DNA from: Sphingomonas pokkalii
GTDB lineage: Bacteria; Pseudomonadota; Alphaproteobacteria; Sphingomonadales; Sphingomonadaceae
Direction: 5' to 3'
NCBI RefSeq assembly: GCF_003096275.1
Contig: NZ_QENQ01000001.1
Span: 3,556,009-3,620,008 of the forward strand
Length of the DNA: 64,000 nt
Shown here: positions 42,314 through 51,246 of the stretch, piece after piece
Layout of the letters: each line of letters opens with the position of its first letter
Numbering within the stretch: the first letter of the stretch is position 1
The notes under the pieces: generated by a model
Seen by the model: only the letters and a program-made list of their open reading frames with translations
Databases searched by the model: none
What the model was told of the DNA's origin: nothing
Program-made: the position numbers and the translations under genes

Positions 42314-43722
42314 AGGGCGTCGCCACCGACATCGGTACCATTCACTTCGTCGGCATCGGCGGGATCGGCATGTCCGGCATCGCCGAGGTAATGCACAACC
42401 TTGGCTATAAGGTGCAGGGCTCGGATGTGGCGGACAGCTATGTCGTGCAGGGCCTGCGCGATCGGGGCATCCCGGTCACCATCGGCCATGCTGCCGAGAA
42501 TCTGGGCGACGCGGCGGTGGTGGTGGTCTCTACCGCGATCGTGCGGACCAACCCCGAGGTGGAAGCGGCCTACCAGAACCGCATCCCCGTGGTGCGCCGC
42601 GCCGAGATGCTCGCCGAGCTGATGCGGCTGAAGTCCACCGTCGCGGTGGCGGGCACGCATGGCAAGACGACGACGACGTCGATGGTCGCGGCTTTGTTGG
42701 ATGCCGGCGGCGTCGATCCGACCGTGATCAACGGCGGGATCATCAACCAATACGGCTCGAATGCGCGCCTCGGCGACAGCGAGTGGATGGTGGTCGAGGC
42801 CGACGAGAGCGACGGCAGTTTCCTGCGGCTCGACGGCACGATCGCGGTGGTCACCAACATCGATCCCGAGCATCTCGACCATTATGGCTCGTTCGAGAAG
42901 GTGAAGGCGGCGTTCGTCGAGTTCGTCGAGAATGTCCCCTTCTACGGCGCGGCGCTGCTGTGCCTCGATCATCCCGAAGTGCAGGCGCTGATTCCGCGGG
43001 TGCGCGACCGGCGGATCGTCACCTATGGCTTCGCGGCGAGCGCCGATGTGCGCGGCGTGAACGTGACGCCGCATGCCGGCGGCAATCGCTTCGAGGCGAT
43101 CATCCGCAATCGCGACGGCAGCACGCGCTCTATCGAGAATATCGAGCTGCCGATGCCCGGTCGCCACAATGTCCAGAACGCGCTGGCCGCGATCGGGGTG
43201 GCGCTGGAGCTGGGTATTCCCGATGCGACGATCCAGCAGGGCTTCGCCAAGTTCGGCGGGGTCAAGCGGCGCTTCACCAAGGTCGGCGAAGTGGCCGGCG
43301 CGGCGATCATCGACGATTACGGCCATCATCCGGTGGAGATCCGAGCGGTGCTGGCGGCTGCGCGCGAGAGCGTGCGCGGCCGGGTGATCGCGGTGGTGCA
43401 GCCGCACCGCTATTCGCGGCTTGCCAATCTGATGGACGAGTTCGCCCAGTCGTTCAACGACGCCGATATGGTGTATGTGGCACCCGTCTATCCGGCGGGC
43501 GAGGCGCCGATCGAAGGCGTCGATGCCGATGCGCTGGTCGAGCAGATCTCGCATCGCGGGCACCGCGCGGTCGCGGCGGCACCCGATGCGGCAGCGCTGG
43601 CGCAGGCGCTGGCCGGCACGGTGCGCGAGGGCGACATGGTGGTGTGCCTGGGTGCTGGCGATATCACGAAGTGGGCGGCGGGTCTGGCTCCGGCGATCGC
43701 GGCAGCGCGGGGGGATGCGTGA
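42310..43722 (+). CDS. murC: UDP-MurNAc--L-alanine ligase
   Basis: First Mur ligase; adds L-Ala to UDP-MurNAc. The 470-aa protein has FVGIGGIGMSGIAEVMHNLG at the N-terminus, the P-loop VAGTHGKTTTTSMVAALLD, EADESDGSFL, NIDPEHLDHYGSFE and IIDDYGHHPVEI, followed by QPHRYSR, all diagnostic of MurC. ATG 42310 overlaps the murG stop; its TGA overlaps the murB start (GTGA). Confidence 0.96.
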   Translation: MKGVATDIGTIHFVGIGGIGMSGIAEVMHNLGYKVQGSDVADSYVVQGLRDRGIPVTIGHAAENLGDAAVVVVSTAIVRTNPEVEAAYQNRIPVVRRAEMLAELMRLKSTVAVAGTHGKTTTTSMVAALLDAGGVDPTVINGGIINQYGSNARLGDSEWMVVEADESDGSFLRLDGTIAVVTNIDPEHLDHYGSFEKVKAAFVEFVENVPFYGAALLCLDHPEVQALIPRVRDRRIVTYGFAASADVRGVNVTPHAGGNRFEAIIRNRDGSTRSIENIELPMPGRHNVQNALAAIGVALELGIPDATIQQGFAKFGGVKRRFTKVGEVAGAAIIDDYGHHPVEIRAVLAAARESVRGRVIAVVQPHRYSRLANLMDEFAQSFNDADMVYVAPVYPAGEAPIEGVDADALVEQISHRGHRAVAAAPDAAALAQALAGTVREGDMVVCLGAGDITKWAAGLAPAIAAARGDA

Positions 43723-44606
43723 CGCTGCCTCAGCCTCGCGGCAAACTCACGCCGAACGCCCCGCTCGCCCCGCTCGTCTGGTTCAAGAGCGGCGGCGCGG
43801 CGGAGTGGCTGTTCGAGCCGGCCGATGCCGACGACCTCGCCGCGTTCCTCGCCGCGCTGGACCCGCAAACCCCGGTGATGGGCCTCGGCCTCGGTTCGAA
43901 CATGATCGTCCGCGACGGCGGCGTGCCCGGCGTGGTGGTTCGCCTCGGCAAGGCCTTTGCCGCGGTCGAGCAGCTCGACGACACCACGCTGCGCTGCGGC
44001 GGCGGCGCGTCGGGCATCCTCGTCTCCTCCAAGGCGCGCGACTGGGGCATTGGCGGCATCGAGTTCCTGCGCTCGATCCCCGGCACCGTCGGCGGCTTCG
44101 TGCGGATGAACGGCGGCGCCTATGGTCGCGAGACCTGCGACATTCTGGTCGACTGCGAGATCGTGCTCCGCTCGGGCGAGCGGCGCGTGCTGGCCAATGC
44201 CGATCTCGGTTATACCTATCGCCACAGCAGCCTGCCCGAGGGTACGATCGTGGTAAGCGCCACCTTCCGCGGCTTCCCCAAGGCCTCGGAGGACATTCAG
44301 ACCGAGATGGACCGCATCGCCGCCGCGCGCGAGGAATCGCAGCCGCTGCGCTCCAAGACCGGCGGCTCGACCTTCAAGAACCCCGAGGGCTACAAGGCCT
44401 GGGCGCTGGTCGACGCAGCCGGCTGCCGGGGCCTGCGCCGCGGCGACGCGCAGGTCAGCGAGAAGCATTGCAACTTCCTCCTCAATTTGGGGGACGCCAC
44501 CAGCGCCGATATCGAGGCGCTGGGCGAGGACGTCCGCGCGCGGGTCAAGGCGCAGTCGGGCGTGGAACTGGAATGGGAGATTCAGCGCGTGGGAGTGGCG
44601 AAGTGA
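43719..44606 (+). CDS. murB: UDP-N-acetylenolpyruvoylglucosamine reductase
   Basis: FAD enzyme that reduces UDP-GlcNAc-enolpyruvate to UDP-MurNAc. The 295-aa protein shows TPNAPLAPLVWFKSGG-type N-terminal sequence, LGLGSNMIVRDGG, FLRSIPGTVGG with MNGGAYG (FAD site), YTYRHSSLPEGTIV, SKTGGSTFKNPEG and C-terminal SEKHCNFLLN. It is the short type II-like form lacking the extra E. coli loop region. GTG 43719 overlaps the murC stop. Unlike its neighbours it is followed by a 139-bp gap filled by a palindromic repeat before ddl. Confidence 0.96.
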   Translation: MTLPQPRGKLTPNAPLAPLVWFKSGGAAEWLFEPADADDLAAFLAALDPQTPVMGLGLGSNMIVRDGGVPGVVVRLGKAFAAVEQLDDTTLRCGGGASGILVSSKARDWGIGGIEFLRSIPGTVGGFVRMNGGAYGRETCDILVDCEIVLRSGERRVLANADLGYTYRHSSLPEGTIVVSATFRGFPKASEDIQTEMDRIAAAREESQPLRSKTGGSTFKNPEGYKAWALVDAAGCRGLRRGDAQVSEKHCNFLLNLGDATSADIEALGEDVRARVKAQSGVELEWEIQRVGVAK

Positions 44607-44619
44607 GTGTGGTCTGCAA

Positions 44620-44742
44620 ATCCTCCCCCGCCAGGGGGAGGTGGCACGCGCAGCGTGACGGAGGGGGAGGAACTCCCGCCGCCCATCGTGCGTCCGCCCC
44701 CTCCGTCGCCTTCGGCGCCACCTCCCCCTGGCGGGGGAGGAT
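44620..44742. repeat. 123-bp palindromic intergenic repeat inside dcw cluster
   Basis: The outer arms, 44620-44645 and 44717-44742, are a perfect 26-bp inverted repeat (left arm starts ATCCTCCCCCGCCAGGGGGA). Inside each arm GGC-(8 to 11 bases)-GACGGAGGGGG continues the complementarity, so nearly the whole 123 bp can fold on itself. Each arm also carries its own small CCCCCGCCAGGGGG hairpin. The right end, GGGGGAGGAT, sits 5 bases before the ddl ATG and serves as its ribosome-binding site. This looks like a dispersed MITE/REP-type element common to sphingomonad intergenic DNA (from general familiarity). Confidence 0.85.
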
Positions 44743-44745
44743 CGC

Positions 44746-45660
44746 ATGAGCCTCCACATCGCCGTGCTGATGGGCGGCTGGTCGGCCGAGCGCGAGGTAT
44801 CGCTGATGTCGGGCAATGGCGTCGCCGATGCGCTGGAGAGCCTGGGCCACCGCGTCACCCGGATCGACCTCGATCGCGACGTCGCCGCCAAGCTCGCCGA
44901 AGCCAAGCCGGACGTGGTGTTCAACGCGCTCCACGGTACGCCGGGCGAGGATGGCAGCGTGCAGGGCATGCTCGACCTGATGGGCATCCGCTACACCCAC
45001 TCGGGCATGGTCACTTCGGTCATCGCGATCGACAAGCAGCTGACCAAGCAGGCGCTGGTGCCGCATGGCATCCCGATGCCCGGCGGCCGGATGGTGTCGC
45101 GCGAGGAGCTGTACCGGCAGGATCCGCTGCCGCGGCCCTATGTGCTGAAACCCGTCAACGAGGGGTCGTCGGTGGGCGTGGCGATCGTGACGCCCGAGAG
45201 CAATGTCGGCAACCCGATCCACCCGGATGCGCGCGGGCCCTGGCAGGAATTCGACGAACTGCTCGCCGAGCCGTTCATCCGCGGGCGGGAACTGACCACG
45301 GCGGTGTTGGGCGACCAGGCGCTGGGCGTCACCGAATTGAAGCCAAAGAACGGCTTCTACGATTACGACGCCAAATATACCGACGGTCTGACCGAGCACG
45401 TCTTCCCGGCGCAGATCCCCGATGATGTCGCGGAGGCGTGCAAGCGGATCGCGCTCGATGCGCATCGGCTGCTCGGCTGCAAGGGCGCCTCGCGCGCCGA
45501 TTTCCGCTGGGACGACACGCAGGGCGTCGACGGGCTGTTCCTGCTCGAGGTCAACACCCAGCCCGGCATGACCCCGCTGAGCCTGGTGCCAGAACAGGCG
45601 CGCCATCTGGGCATCGACTATGCTACGCTCGTGCAACGGATCGTCGAGGAGGCATTGTGA
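44746..45660 (+). CDS. ddl: D-alanine--D-alanine ligase
   Basis: ATP-grasp enzyme making D-Ala-D-Ala for the peptidoglycan stem. The 304-aa protein starts with VLMGGWSAEREVSLMSGNGV, has FNALHGTPGEDGSVQGMLD, the Tyr/Ser-rich ligand segment GIRYTHSGMVTSVIAIDKQL, LKPVNEGSSVGVAIV and the C-terminal LLEVNTQPGMTPLSLVPEQA metal-binding signature. ATG 44746 is preceded by GGGAGG, contributed by the end of the upstream palindromic repeat. The stop overlaps ftsQ (GTGA). Confidence 0.96.
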   Translation: MSLHIAVLMGGWSAEREVSLMSGNGVADALESLGHRVTRIDLDRDVAAKLAEAKPDVVFNALHGTPGEDGSVQGMLDLMGIRYTHSGMVTSVIAIDKQLTKQALVPHGIPMPGGRMVSREELYRQDPLPRPYVLKPVNEGSSVGVAIVTPESNVGNPIHPDARGPWQEFDELLAEPFIRGRELTTAVLGDQALGVTELKPKNGFYDYDAKYTDGLTEHVFPAQIPDDVAEACKRIALDAHRLLGCKGASRADFRWDDTQGVDGLFLLEVNTQPGMTPLSLVPEQARHLGIDYATLVQRIVEEAL

Positions 45661-46640
45661 GCCGCAGGCCCGCCCAAGCGCAGCGCGCGACCACCCGGCG
45701 CGGCGAGAAGCCGAAGCCGCGCGGTACCGCGCGCCGGCCGCAGCGGGCGGGGATCGTCGATCAGGCGATCGCCGGATTGCCGATCAGCCCGGAGACGCTG
45801 CACAAGGTTACCACCTGGAGCATCGTCGGCGCGGTGGGCGCGGTGGTGCTGACGGTGGGAATCCTGGCGGGCGTGCCGCAGATGATCGGTGTCGGCATGG
45901 CCCAGGCGGTGGGCGATGCCGGCCTGCGCGTGGACGAAATCCAGATCGATGGCCTGAAGCGGATGGACCGCGCGACGGTGTATGAACAGGTGCTCGATCA
46001 GGATTCACGGGCGATGCCGCTGGTCGATCTGGGCGATGTCCGCGCGCGGCTGCTGAAGTTTCCCTGGGTGAAGGATGCCCGCGTTTCGCGCCGGCTGCCG
46101 CATACGCTGCATATCTATATCGACGAACGTGTGCCCGCGGCGATCTGGCAGAATCACGGGCGCCTGATGCTGATCGATGCCGATGGCGTCGCGCTCGAAC
46201 CGGTCTCCGCCGAAGCGATGCCCGATCTGCCGCTGATGATCGGCGATGGCGCCAATCTCCAGGAAGCGGCGCGCAAGCGGCTGCTGGATACCCAGCCTGG
46301 CCTGAAGCCGCTGGTGAAGGCGACGAGCTGGGTCGGCAATCGCCGATGGGACCTGTTCTTCACCTCTGGCGAGAAACTGCAGTTGCCCGAGGGAGAGGTT
46401 GCCGCTGCGGCGGCACTGAAGCGATTCGCCGCGATCGATGCGGCGCAGCGATTGCTCGGTCGCGGCAATCTGGGATTTGACATGCGCGACGAGAGCAAGT
46501 TGGTTGTCCGGCGGCAGGGCGTGATCGAAGCGCCGCAGCCTGCCGCACCGGCACCGGCACCGGGACCGGTACTGGCGCCGGCATCCGGCGCGCCAGCCGC
46601 GGCACCGGCCTCGGCGGGCATTGGGCAGGGGGAAGGCTGA
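45657..46640 (+). CDS. ftsQ: Cell division protein FtsQ
   Basis: Bitopic division protein linking early and late divisome components. The 327-aa protein has a basic cytoplasmic tail of about 60 residues, one membrane helix (VGAVGAVVLTVGILAGV), a POTRA domain (VDEIQIDGLKRMDRATVYEQ) and the FtsQ beta domain (FPWVKDARVSRRLPHTLHIY, then ERVPAAIWQ). A Pro/Ala-rich tail of about 35 residues ends the protein. GTG 45657 overlaps the ddl stop; the open frame upstream is a ddl shadow. TGATG couples it to ftsA. Confidence 0.94.
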   Translation: MSRRPAQAQRATTRRGEKPKPRGTARRPQRAGIVDQAIAGLPISPETLHKVTTWSIVGAVGAVVLTVGILAGVPQMIGVGMAQAVGDAGLRVDEIQIDGLKRMDRATVYEQVLDQDSRAMPLVDLGDVRARLLKFPWVKDARVSRRLPHTLHIYIDERVPAAIWQNHGRLMLIDADGVALEPVSAEAMPDLPLMIGDGANLQEAARKRLLDTQPGLKPLVKATSWVGNRRWDLFFTSGEKLQLPEGEVAAAAALKRFAAIDAAQRLLGRGNLGFDMRDESKLVVRRQGVIEAPQPAAPAPAPGPVLAPASGAPAAAPASAGIGQGEG

Positions 46641-47902
46641 TGGCGAAGGTTGCACCCGAAGGACTGATCACCGCGCTCGACGTCGGATCGTCGAAAGTTT
46701 CCGCCCTCATCGCGCAGCGGAGCGAGGACGGCAATCTCGTCGTCCTCGGCACCGGCCAGCGCGAGAGCCGCGGCGTGAAGCGCGGCTATGTCGCCGATAT
46801 GCGGACCACGGAAATCGCGATCCGCGAGGCGGTGGAGCAGGCGGAGCGCATCGCCGGCTTCAACATCGAGGATGTGTGGGTGAGCTTTTCGGCGGGCGGG
46901 CTGGTTTCCAGCATCGTCAAGCTGGAGGCCGATCTGGGTGGCCATCGGGTCGAGCAATCCGACATCGACGATCTGCTTCGCGCCGGCCAGGATGCCATCG
47001 ATCCGCAGGGCCGGATGGTGCTGCACGCGCAGCCGACGCGCTATACGGTGGATGGGCTGGGCGGCGTGAAGCGGCCCTTGGGGCTTCATGCCGATCGGCT
47101 GGGCGTGGACGTGCACGTGGTGACGACCGATGGCTCGCCGGTGCGCAACCTCGATCTGTGCGTGCGATCCGCGCATCTGGAGGTGCGATCGATCATCGCC
47201 GCACCGGTGGCGACTGGGCTGGCCTGCCTGACCGAAGAGGAACGGGAACTGGGCGTCGCGCTGGTGGAAATCGGCGCAGGCGTCACCAATGTTTCGGTGT
47301 TCGCACAGGGCGTCCTCGCCGGGCTGGCCTCGATCCCGATGGGTTCGGCGGACATCACCGACGATATCGCTGCCGCCTTCGGCACCGCCCGGGCCTGGGC
47401 GGAGCGGACCAAGTGTTTCCACGGCTCGGCGAATCTCAGCCCGCGCGACAATCGCGAGATGATCGAAGTAACGCCCGCCACCTCCGAGGAGGGCGGCGAG
47501 GGGCAACGGATCACCAAGGCTTCGCTCAACACCGTGATCCGCCAACGGCTGGAACGGCTGATCACCGAGATTCAGAAAGAACTGAAACGGCTCAATTTCC
47601 AGGATCCCGTCGGGCGGCAGATCGTGCTGACCGGCGGTGGCGCGGAACTGGCCGGGATTGCCGACTATGCGCAGCAGGCGCTGGGCAACGCCGTGCGGGT
47701 GGGCAAGCCGCGGGGATTGCTGGCGATGCCCAGCGCCCATAGCGGACCGGCTTTCTCGACCCTGGCGGGCCTCGCCCAGTTCGCGGCCGCCGACCCGATC
47801 GATCTGCGTGCGTTGGAGCCTGGCCGGCACCAGTTGGTGACGCGGGCAAGCCCGGGTGCGCTGTTCCAGCGGTTGATCGCAGCGTTCCGGGCGAATTATT
47901 AA
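46640..47902 (+). CDS. ftsA: Cell division protein FtsA
   Basis: Actin-like ATPase that tethers FtsZ to the membrane. The 420-aa protein has the phosphate-1 motif LITALDVGSSKVSALIAQRS, the SHS2 (1C) insert (VSFSAGGLVSSIVKLEADL), phosphate-2 VEIGAGVTNVSVFAQGVLA and the late IVLTGGGAELAGIADYA. The C-terminus is short and ends LFQRLIAAFRANY, which can form the membrane-binding amphipathic helix. ATG 46640 overlaps the ftsQ stop by one base. The ftsZ gene follows after 110 bp. Confidence 0.95.
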   Translation: MAKVAPEGLITALDVGSSKVSALIAQRSEDGNLVVLGTGQRESRGVKRGYVADMRTTEIAIREAVEQAERIAGFNIEDVWVSFSAGGLVSSIVKLEADLGGHRVEQSDIDDLLRAGQDAIDPQGRMVLHAQPTRYTVDGLGGVKRPLGLHADRLGVDVHVVTTDGSPVRNLDLCVRSAHLEVRSIIAAPVATGLACLTEEERELGVALVEIGAGVTNVSVFAQGVLAGLASIPMGSADITDDIAAAFGTARAWAERTKCFHGSANLSPRDNREMIEVTPATSEEGGEGQRITKASLNTVIRQRLERLITEIQKELKRLNFQDPVGRQIVLTGGGAELAGIADYAQQALGNAVRVGKPRGLLAMPSAHSGPAFSTLAGLAQFAAADPIDLRALEPGRHQLVTRASPGALFQRLIAAFRANY

Positions 47903-48012
47903 GGAAATGCGTCCGGCGGGGTGATAGTGGCTAGAGTCGTCGCCTCGGTTCGTGCAGACAAGAATTTCAGGCTGTGCAGCGCGCGCGATGCGCTGCCACG
48001 GGAGACCATAGA
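47903..48012 (+). promoter_or_regulatory. ftsA-ftsZ gap with a GANTC site
   Basis: This 110-bp gap is the largest in the 3' half of the cluster apart from the repeat. It includes GAGTC at 47934-47938, a GANTC site for the CcrM methylase. In Caulobacter a GANTC site in the ftsZ promoter links transcription to methylation. GGGAGA near 48000 is the ribosome-binding site. A separate ftsZ promoter here is likely but not proven. Confidence 0.45.
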
Positions 48013-49473
48013 ATGAGTATCGATTTCCTTCCGCCCGACGTGGACGAACTGACGCCGAAGATCGCAGTGATCGGGGTTGGTGGTGCCGGCGGTAACGCCA
48101 TTGCCAATATGATCCGCGCCGAGGTGCAGGGCGTCGAGTTCCTGGTCGCCAACACCGATGCGCAGGCGCTGAAGCAGTCGGTTGCCCCCCAGCGCATCCA
48201 GCTGGGCGCGAAGATCACGCAAGGCCTGGGCGCCGGCTCGCGGCCCGAGATCGGGCGTGCGGCGGCGGAAGAGACGATCGAGCAGGTCCAGCAGTCGCTC
48301 GAAGGCGCGCATATGTGCTTCATTGCCGCCGGCATGGGCGGCGGCACCGGCACGGGTGCGGCACCGGTGATCGCCAAGGCGGCGCGCGACATGGGCATCC
48401 TGACCGTGGGTGTCGTCACCAAGCCGTTCGCCTTCGAAGGCAAGCGTCGCGCCCAGTCGGCCGAGGCGGGCATCGAGGAACTGCAGAAATATGTCGATAC
48501 GCTGATCGTCATCCCGAACCAGAACCTCTTCCTGATCGCCAATGCGAACACGACCTTCAAGGAAGCGTTCGAGATGGCGGACGAGGTGCTGCAGCAGGGC
48601 GTGCGCGGCATCACCGACCTGATGGTGATGCCCGGTCTGATCAACCTCGACTTCGCCGACGTCCGTTCGGTGATGCAGGAGATGGGCAAGGCGATGATGG
48701 GCACCGGCGAGGCGGACGGCGACGACCGCGCGCTGATCGCTGCCCAGAAGGCGATCGCCAACCCGCTGCTGGACGGCGTGAGCATGAACGGCGCCAAGGG
48801 CGTGATCGTCTCGATCACCGGCGGCGAGGACATGCGCCTGCTCGAGGTGGACGAGGCCGCGAACCATATCCGCGAACTGGTCGATCCCGACGCGAACATC
48901 ATCTGGGGTTCGGCATTCAACCCGGAACTGGAAGGCCGCATCCGCGTGTCGGTGGTCGCCACCGGCATCGACGCCAATGTCGAGAACCGTCCGGCGGCGC
49001 CGGCCGAGCAGCCGCGCGTCTTCTCCTTCTCCACCCCGCGCCGCACTACGGCCGACGCGGCTTCCGTCGCCGCGGCGGCTGCCACCCCGGAAACGCCGGC
49101 GCCTGTCCCCGTTCCCCAAGAGGCCCCGGCCCCGGTTGCAGCGCCCGAGCCGGTGGCGGCGGCTCCGGCTCCGGCGCCGTTTGTGGCACCTGAGCCGACT
49201 CCGCCGGCGCCCCCGGCCGACGAACTGCTGCTGGGCACCGATGCGATGGTGCCGGCCCCTGCGCCCGCCCCGGCCCCGGCCCCCGAAGCGCCGGCAGGCC
49301 GCCGTCGCTGGCTGACCGGTGGCGACGACGATGCCGATTCGCGTCCGCGCGCCAAGACCGGCGGCACATTGTTCGAGCGCATGGCCTCGGCCTCGCGTGG
49401 CAAGGTCGACGAGGAGGAGAGCAAGGATCCGCTGGATATCCCGCGTTTCCTGCGCGGCCAGAACAACCAGTAA
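48013..49473 (+). CDS. ftsZ: Cell division protein FtsZ
   Basis: Tubulin-like GTPase that forms the Z-ring. The 486-aa protein has the GTP-binding core with IAVIGVGGAGGNAIANMI, the tubulin signature GMGGGTGTGAAP at residues 107-118, and the T7 loop near NLDFADVRSVM. After about residue 320 a long Pro/Ala-rich linker of roughly 150 residues follows, typical of Alphaproteobacteria, ending with the conserved tail DPLDIPRFLRGQ that binds FtsA and other partners. ATG 48013 begins MSIDFLPPDVDEL; the frame opens 13 codons earlier. Confidence 0.97.
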   Translation: MSIDFLPPDVDELTPKIAVIGVGGAGGNAIANMIRAEVQGVEFLVANTDAQALKQSVAPQRIQLGAKITQGLGAGSRPEIGRAAAEETIEQVQQSLEGAHMCFIAAGMGGGTGTGAAPVIAKAARDMGILTVGVVTKPFAFEGKRRAQSAEAGIEELQKYVDTLIVIPNQNLFLIANANTTFKEAFEMADEVLQQGVRGITDLMVMPGLINLDFADVRSVMQEMGKAMMGTGEADGDDRALIAAQKAIANPLLDGVSMNGAKGVIVSITGGEDMRLLEVDEAANHIRELVDPDANIIWGSAFNPELEGRIRVSVVATGIDANVENRPAAPAEQPRVFSFSTPRRTTADAASVAAAAATPETPAPVPVPQEAPAPVAAPEPVAAAPAPAPFVAPEPTPPAPPADELLLGTDAMVPAPAPAPAPAPEAPAGRRRWLTGGDDDADSRPRAKTGGTLFERMASASRGKVDEEESKDPLDIPRFLRGQNNQ

Positions 49474-49481
49474 CATGGCGC

Positions 49482-49510
49482 ACGGGTGGCACGGTTTGCC
49501 GGCCACCCGT
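49482..49510 (+). terminator. Hairpin after ftsZ
   Basis: ACGGGTGGC (49482-49490) pairs perfectly with GCCACCCGT (49502-49510), 11-base loop, 9 bases after the ftsZ stop. No long T-run follows. It probably ends the dcw transcript. Confidence 0.55.
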
Positions 49511-49556
49511 TCCCAGGTCAGCGGCGGTTCAGCGCCGCGCTAACAGGTTGCGTGGC

Positions 49557-51206
49557 ATGATCGGCAAAAGACATCTTGGCATCGGCGCGATGGCGTCGGC
49601 GCTTCTGCTCGGCGCGTCTCCGTTGCGCGCACAGAATGAGGTTGTGCAACAGCACAACCCGGATGCGGACGCGCTCGCGACGCAGATGCGGGTGCTCGCG
49701 GAAAATCCGCGGGATGTGGACGCGCTGCTCGCTGCTGCGCGGCTGAGCACGCGGTTGGGCGATCTTTCGGGCAGTCTGGCGCTGCTGCAGCGCGCGGAAG
49801 CGGTGGAAGCCGCGAATCCACGGATCGCGAGCGCGCGCGCGGCGGTGCTGGTACGGATGGAACGGCCAGGCGAGGCGCTGCGCCTGTTCCAGCAGGCGGA
49901 ATCGCGCGGTGTCGATCCCCGCGAGTTCGCTGCCGATCGTGGCTTCGCCTATGATCTGATGGGGCAACCCCTGCTCGCCCAGCGCGACTATAAGCTTGCG
50001 CTGGCGACGCGGCGTGAGGACGAGGTCGTGCGCCGATATGCGCTGTCGCTGGGAATCAGCGGCAACCGCGCAGAGGCGGAGCGCGAACTGGATGCGCTGC
50101 TACGGTCACAGGATCGCCCGGCCTGGCGGGCCCGGGCGTTCGTTCTGGCAATGAACGGCGATGTTCAGGGTGCGGAAAAGATCGCGGCGACGATGATGCC
50201 GGGCGCGATGGGCAAGAATCTGCTGCCATTCTTCCGCAGGCTGCAGGCGTTGTCCGCGGCGGATCGGGCCTTTGCGGTGCACTTCGGCGAATTGTCGCCG
50301 ACGCCGGCACGGCTTGCAGATGCCCGGCTCGCCCCATCGATGCCGGCCTATGTGCCAGGCGCGTCGGTGGCGCAGGTGGCGCGGGCGCAGACCGTGCCCG
50401 TGCCTGCGACCACGTCGGCGGCACCAGCGACGCGGACGCCGCGATCGATTCCATCCCGTGCCACGCAGGCGCAAGTCGCCCCTCCGGCCCGCGCCTTGCC
50501 GACGCTACCGACTCCTACGACAGCACCCACCTCTACGCCGGCACCGGCACCGGCACCGGTGCGCGTGCGACCGGCCACGCCCCCACAGACGGCGCGCGTG
50601 GGCGCGGAGAGCTCGACGCTTGCATCGATCATCGCCGGCATTTCCGTTCCGGAGAGCGAGCGCGAGCTGGTGCGCCGTCCGGTGACGGTGGTGCTGCCGA
50701 CCACGACGGCGCGCACCACACCGTCTGGCGTGTCGGCAGCCGCAAAGCCCAAGCCCGCCCCGCGCTTGGCGGCCAGCGCAGAGGAAGATGCGTCGGAGAG
50801 CAAGTCCGGGCGGGGCGTCGAGCGATCGAATTCGCGGCCTGCGAAGGCCGAGACGGCGGATGCCAAGCCCGCCAAGGGCGATACGCGGAAGGGCAAGAAG
50901 CCCGATCCGAAGAAGCCCGAGCCGAAGAAGGCCGATCCTGCACGGATCTGGGTACAGGTAGCCAGCGGCGCGAACGAGGATATGCTGAACCGCGCCTGGA
51001 AGGGGGTGGTCGCCAAGGCCCCTGCGCTGTTCAAGGGGCGTGGCGGATGGTGGACGCCGGTGCGCGCGACCAATCGGATCATGACCGGACCGTTCAAGAC
51101 CAATGCGGAGGCGCAGGGCTTCGTCAACAAGCTGGCGGGCGAGGGGGTTTCCGCGTTCGTGGTAGAGAGTGACGCGGGCCAGAAGGTGAGCAAGATCGCG
51201 CCTTGA
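49557..51206 (+). CDS. TPR- and SPOR-domain periplasmic protein
   Basis: This 549-aa protein has a signal peptide (residues 1-26, ending LRAQ), TPR-like helical repeats (about 40-160: LLAAARLSTRLGDLSGSLAL, ESRGVDPREFAADRGFAYD), a long Pro/Thr/Ala then Lys-rich disordered middle, and a C-terminal SPOR domain (about 465-545: RIWVQVASGANEDMLNRAW, then NRIMTGPFKTNAEAQGFVN). SPOR domains bind denuded septal peptidoglycan, so it likely acts at the division site, which fits its place just after ftsZ. ATG 49557 is used; a TTG at 49548 is less likely. Confidence 0.82.
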   Translation: MIGKRHLGIGAMASALLLGASPLRAQNEVVQQHNPDADALATQMRVLAENPRDVDALLAAARLSTRLGDLSGSLALLQRAEAVEAANPRIASARAAVLVRMERPGEALRLFQQAESRGVDPREFAADRGFAYDLMGQPLLAQRDYKLALATRREDEVVRRYALSLGISGNRAEAERELDALLRSQDRPAWRARAFVLAMNGDVQGAEKIAATMMPGAMGKNLLPFFRRLQALSAADRAFAVHFGELSPTPARLADARLAPSMPAYVPGASVAQVARAQTVPVPATTSAAPATRTPRSIPSRATQAQVAPPARALPTLPTPTTAPTSTPAPAPAPVRVRPATPPQTARVGAESSTLASIIAGISVPESERELVRRPVTVVLPTTTARTTPSGVSAAAKPKPAPRLAASAEEDASESKSGRGVERSNSRPAKAETADAKPAKGDTRKGKKPDPKKPEPKKADPARIWVQVASGANEDMLNRAWKGVVAKAPALFKGRGGWWTPVRATNRIMTGPFKTNAEAQGFVNKLAGEGVSAFVVESDAGQKVSKIAP

Positions 51207-51246
51207 GACTTCGACAAGCGCGGTCGGCTCCGCTAGGGCGCACCGG

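Noticed and set aside
47898..47906. TTAA half-site near the ftsA stop as a CtrA box
   Set aside because: Only one TTAA is present; no second half-site at the required spacing.
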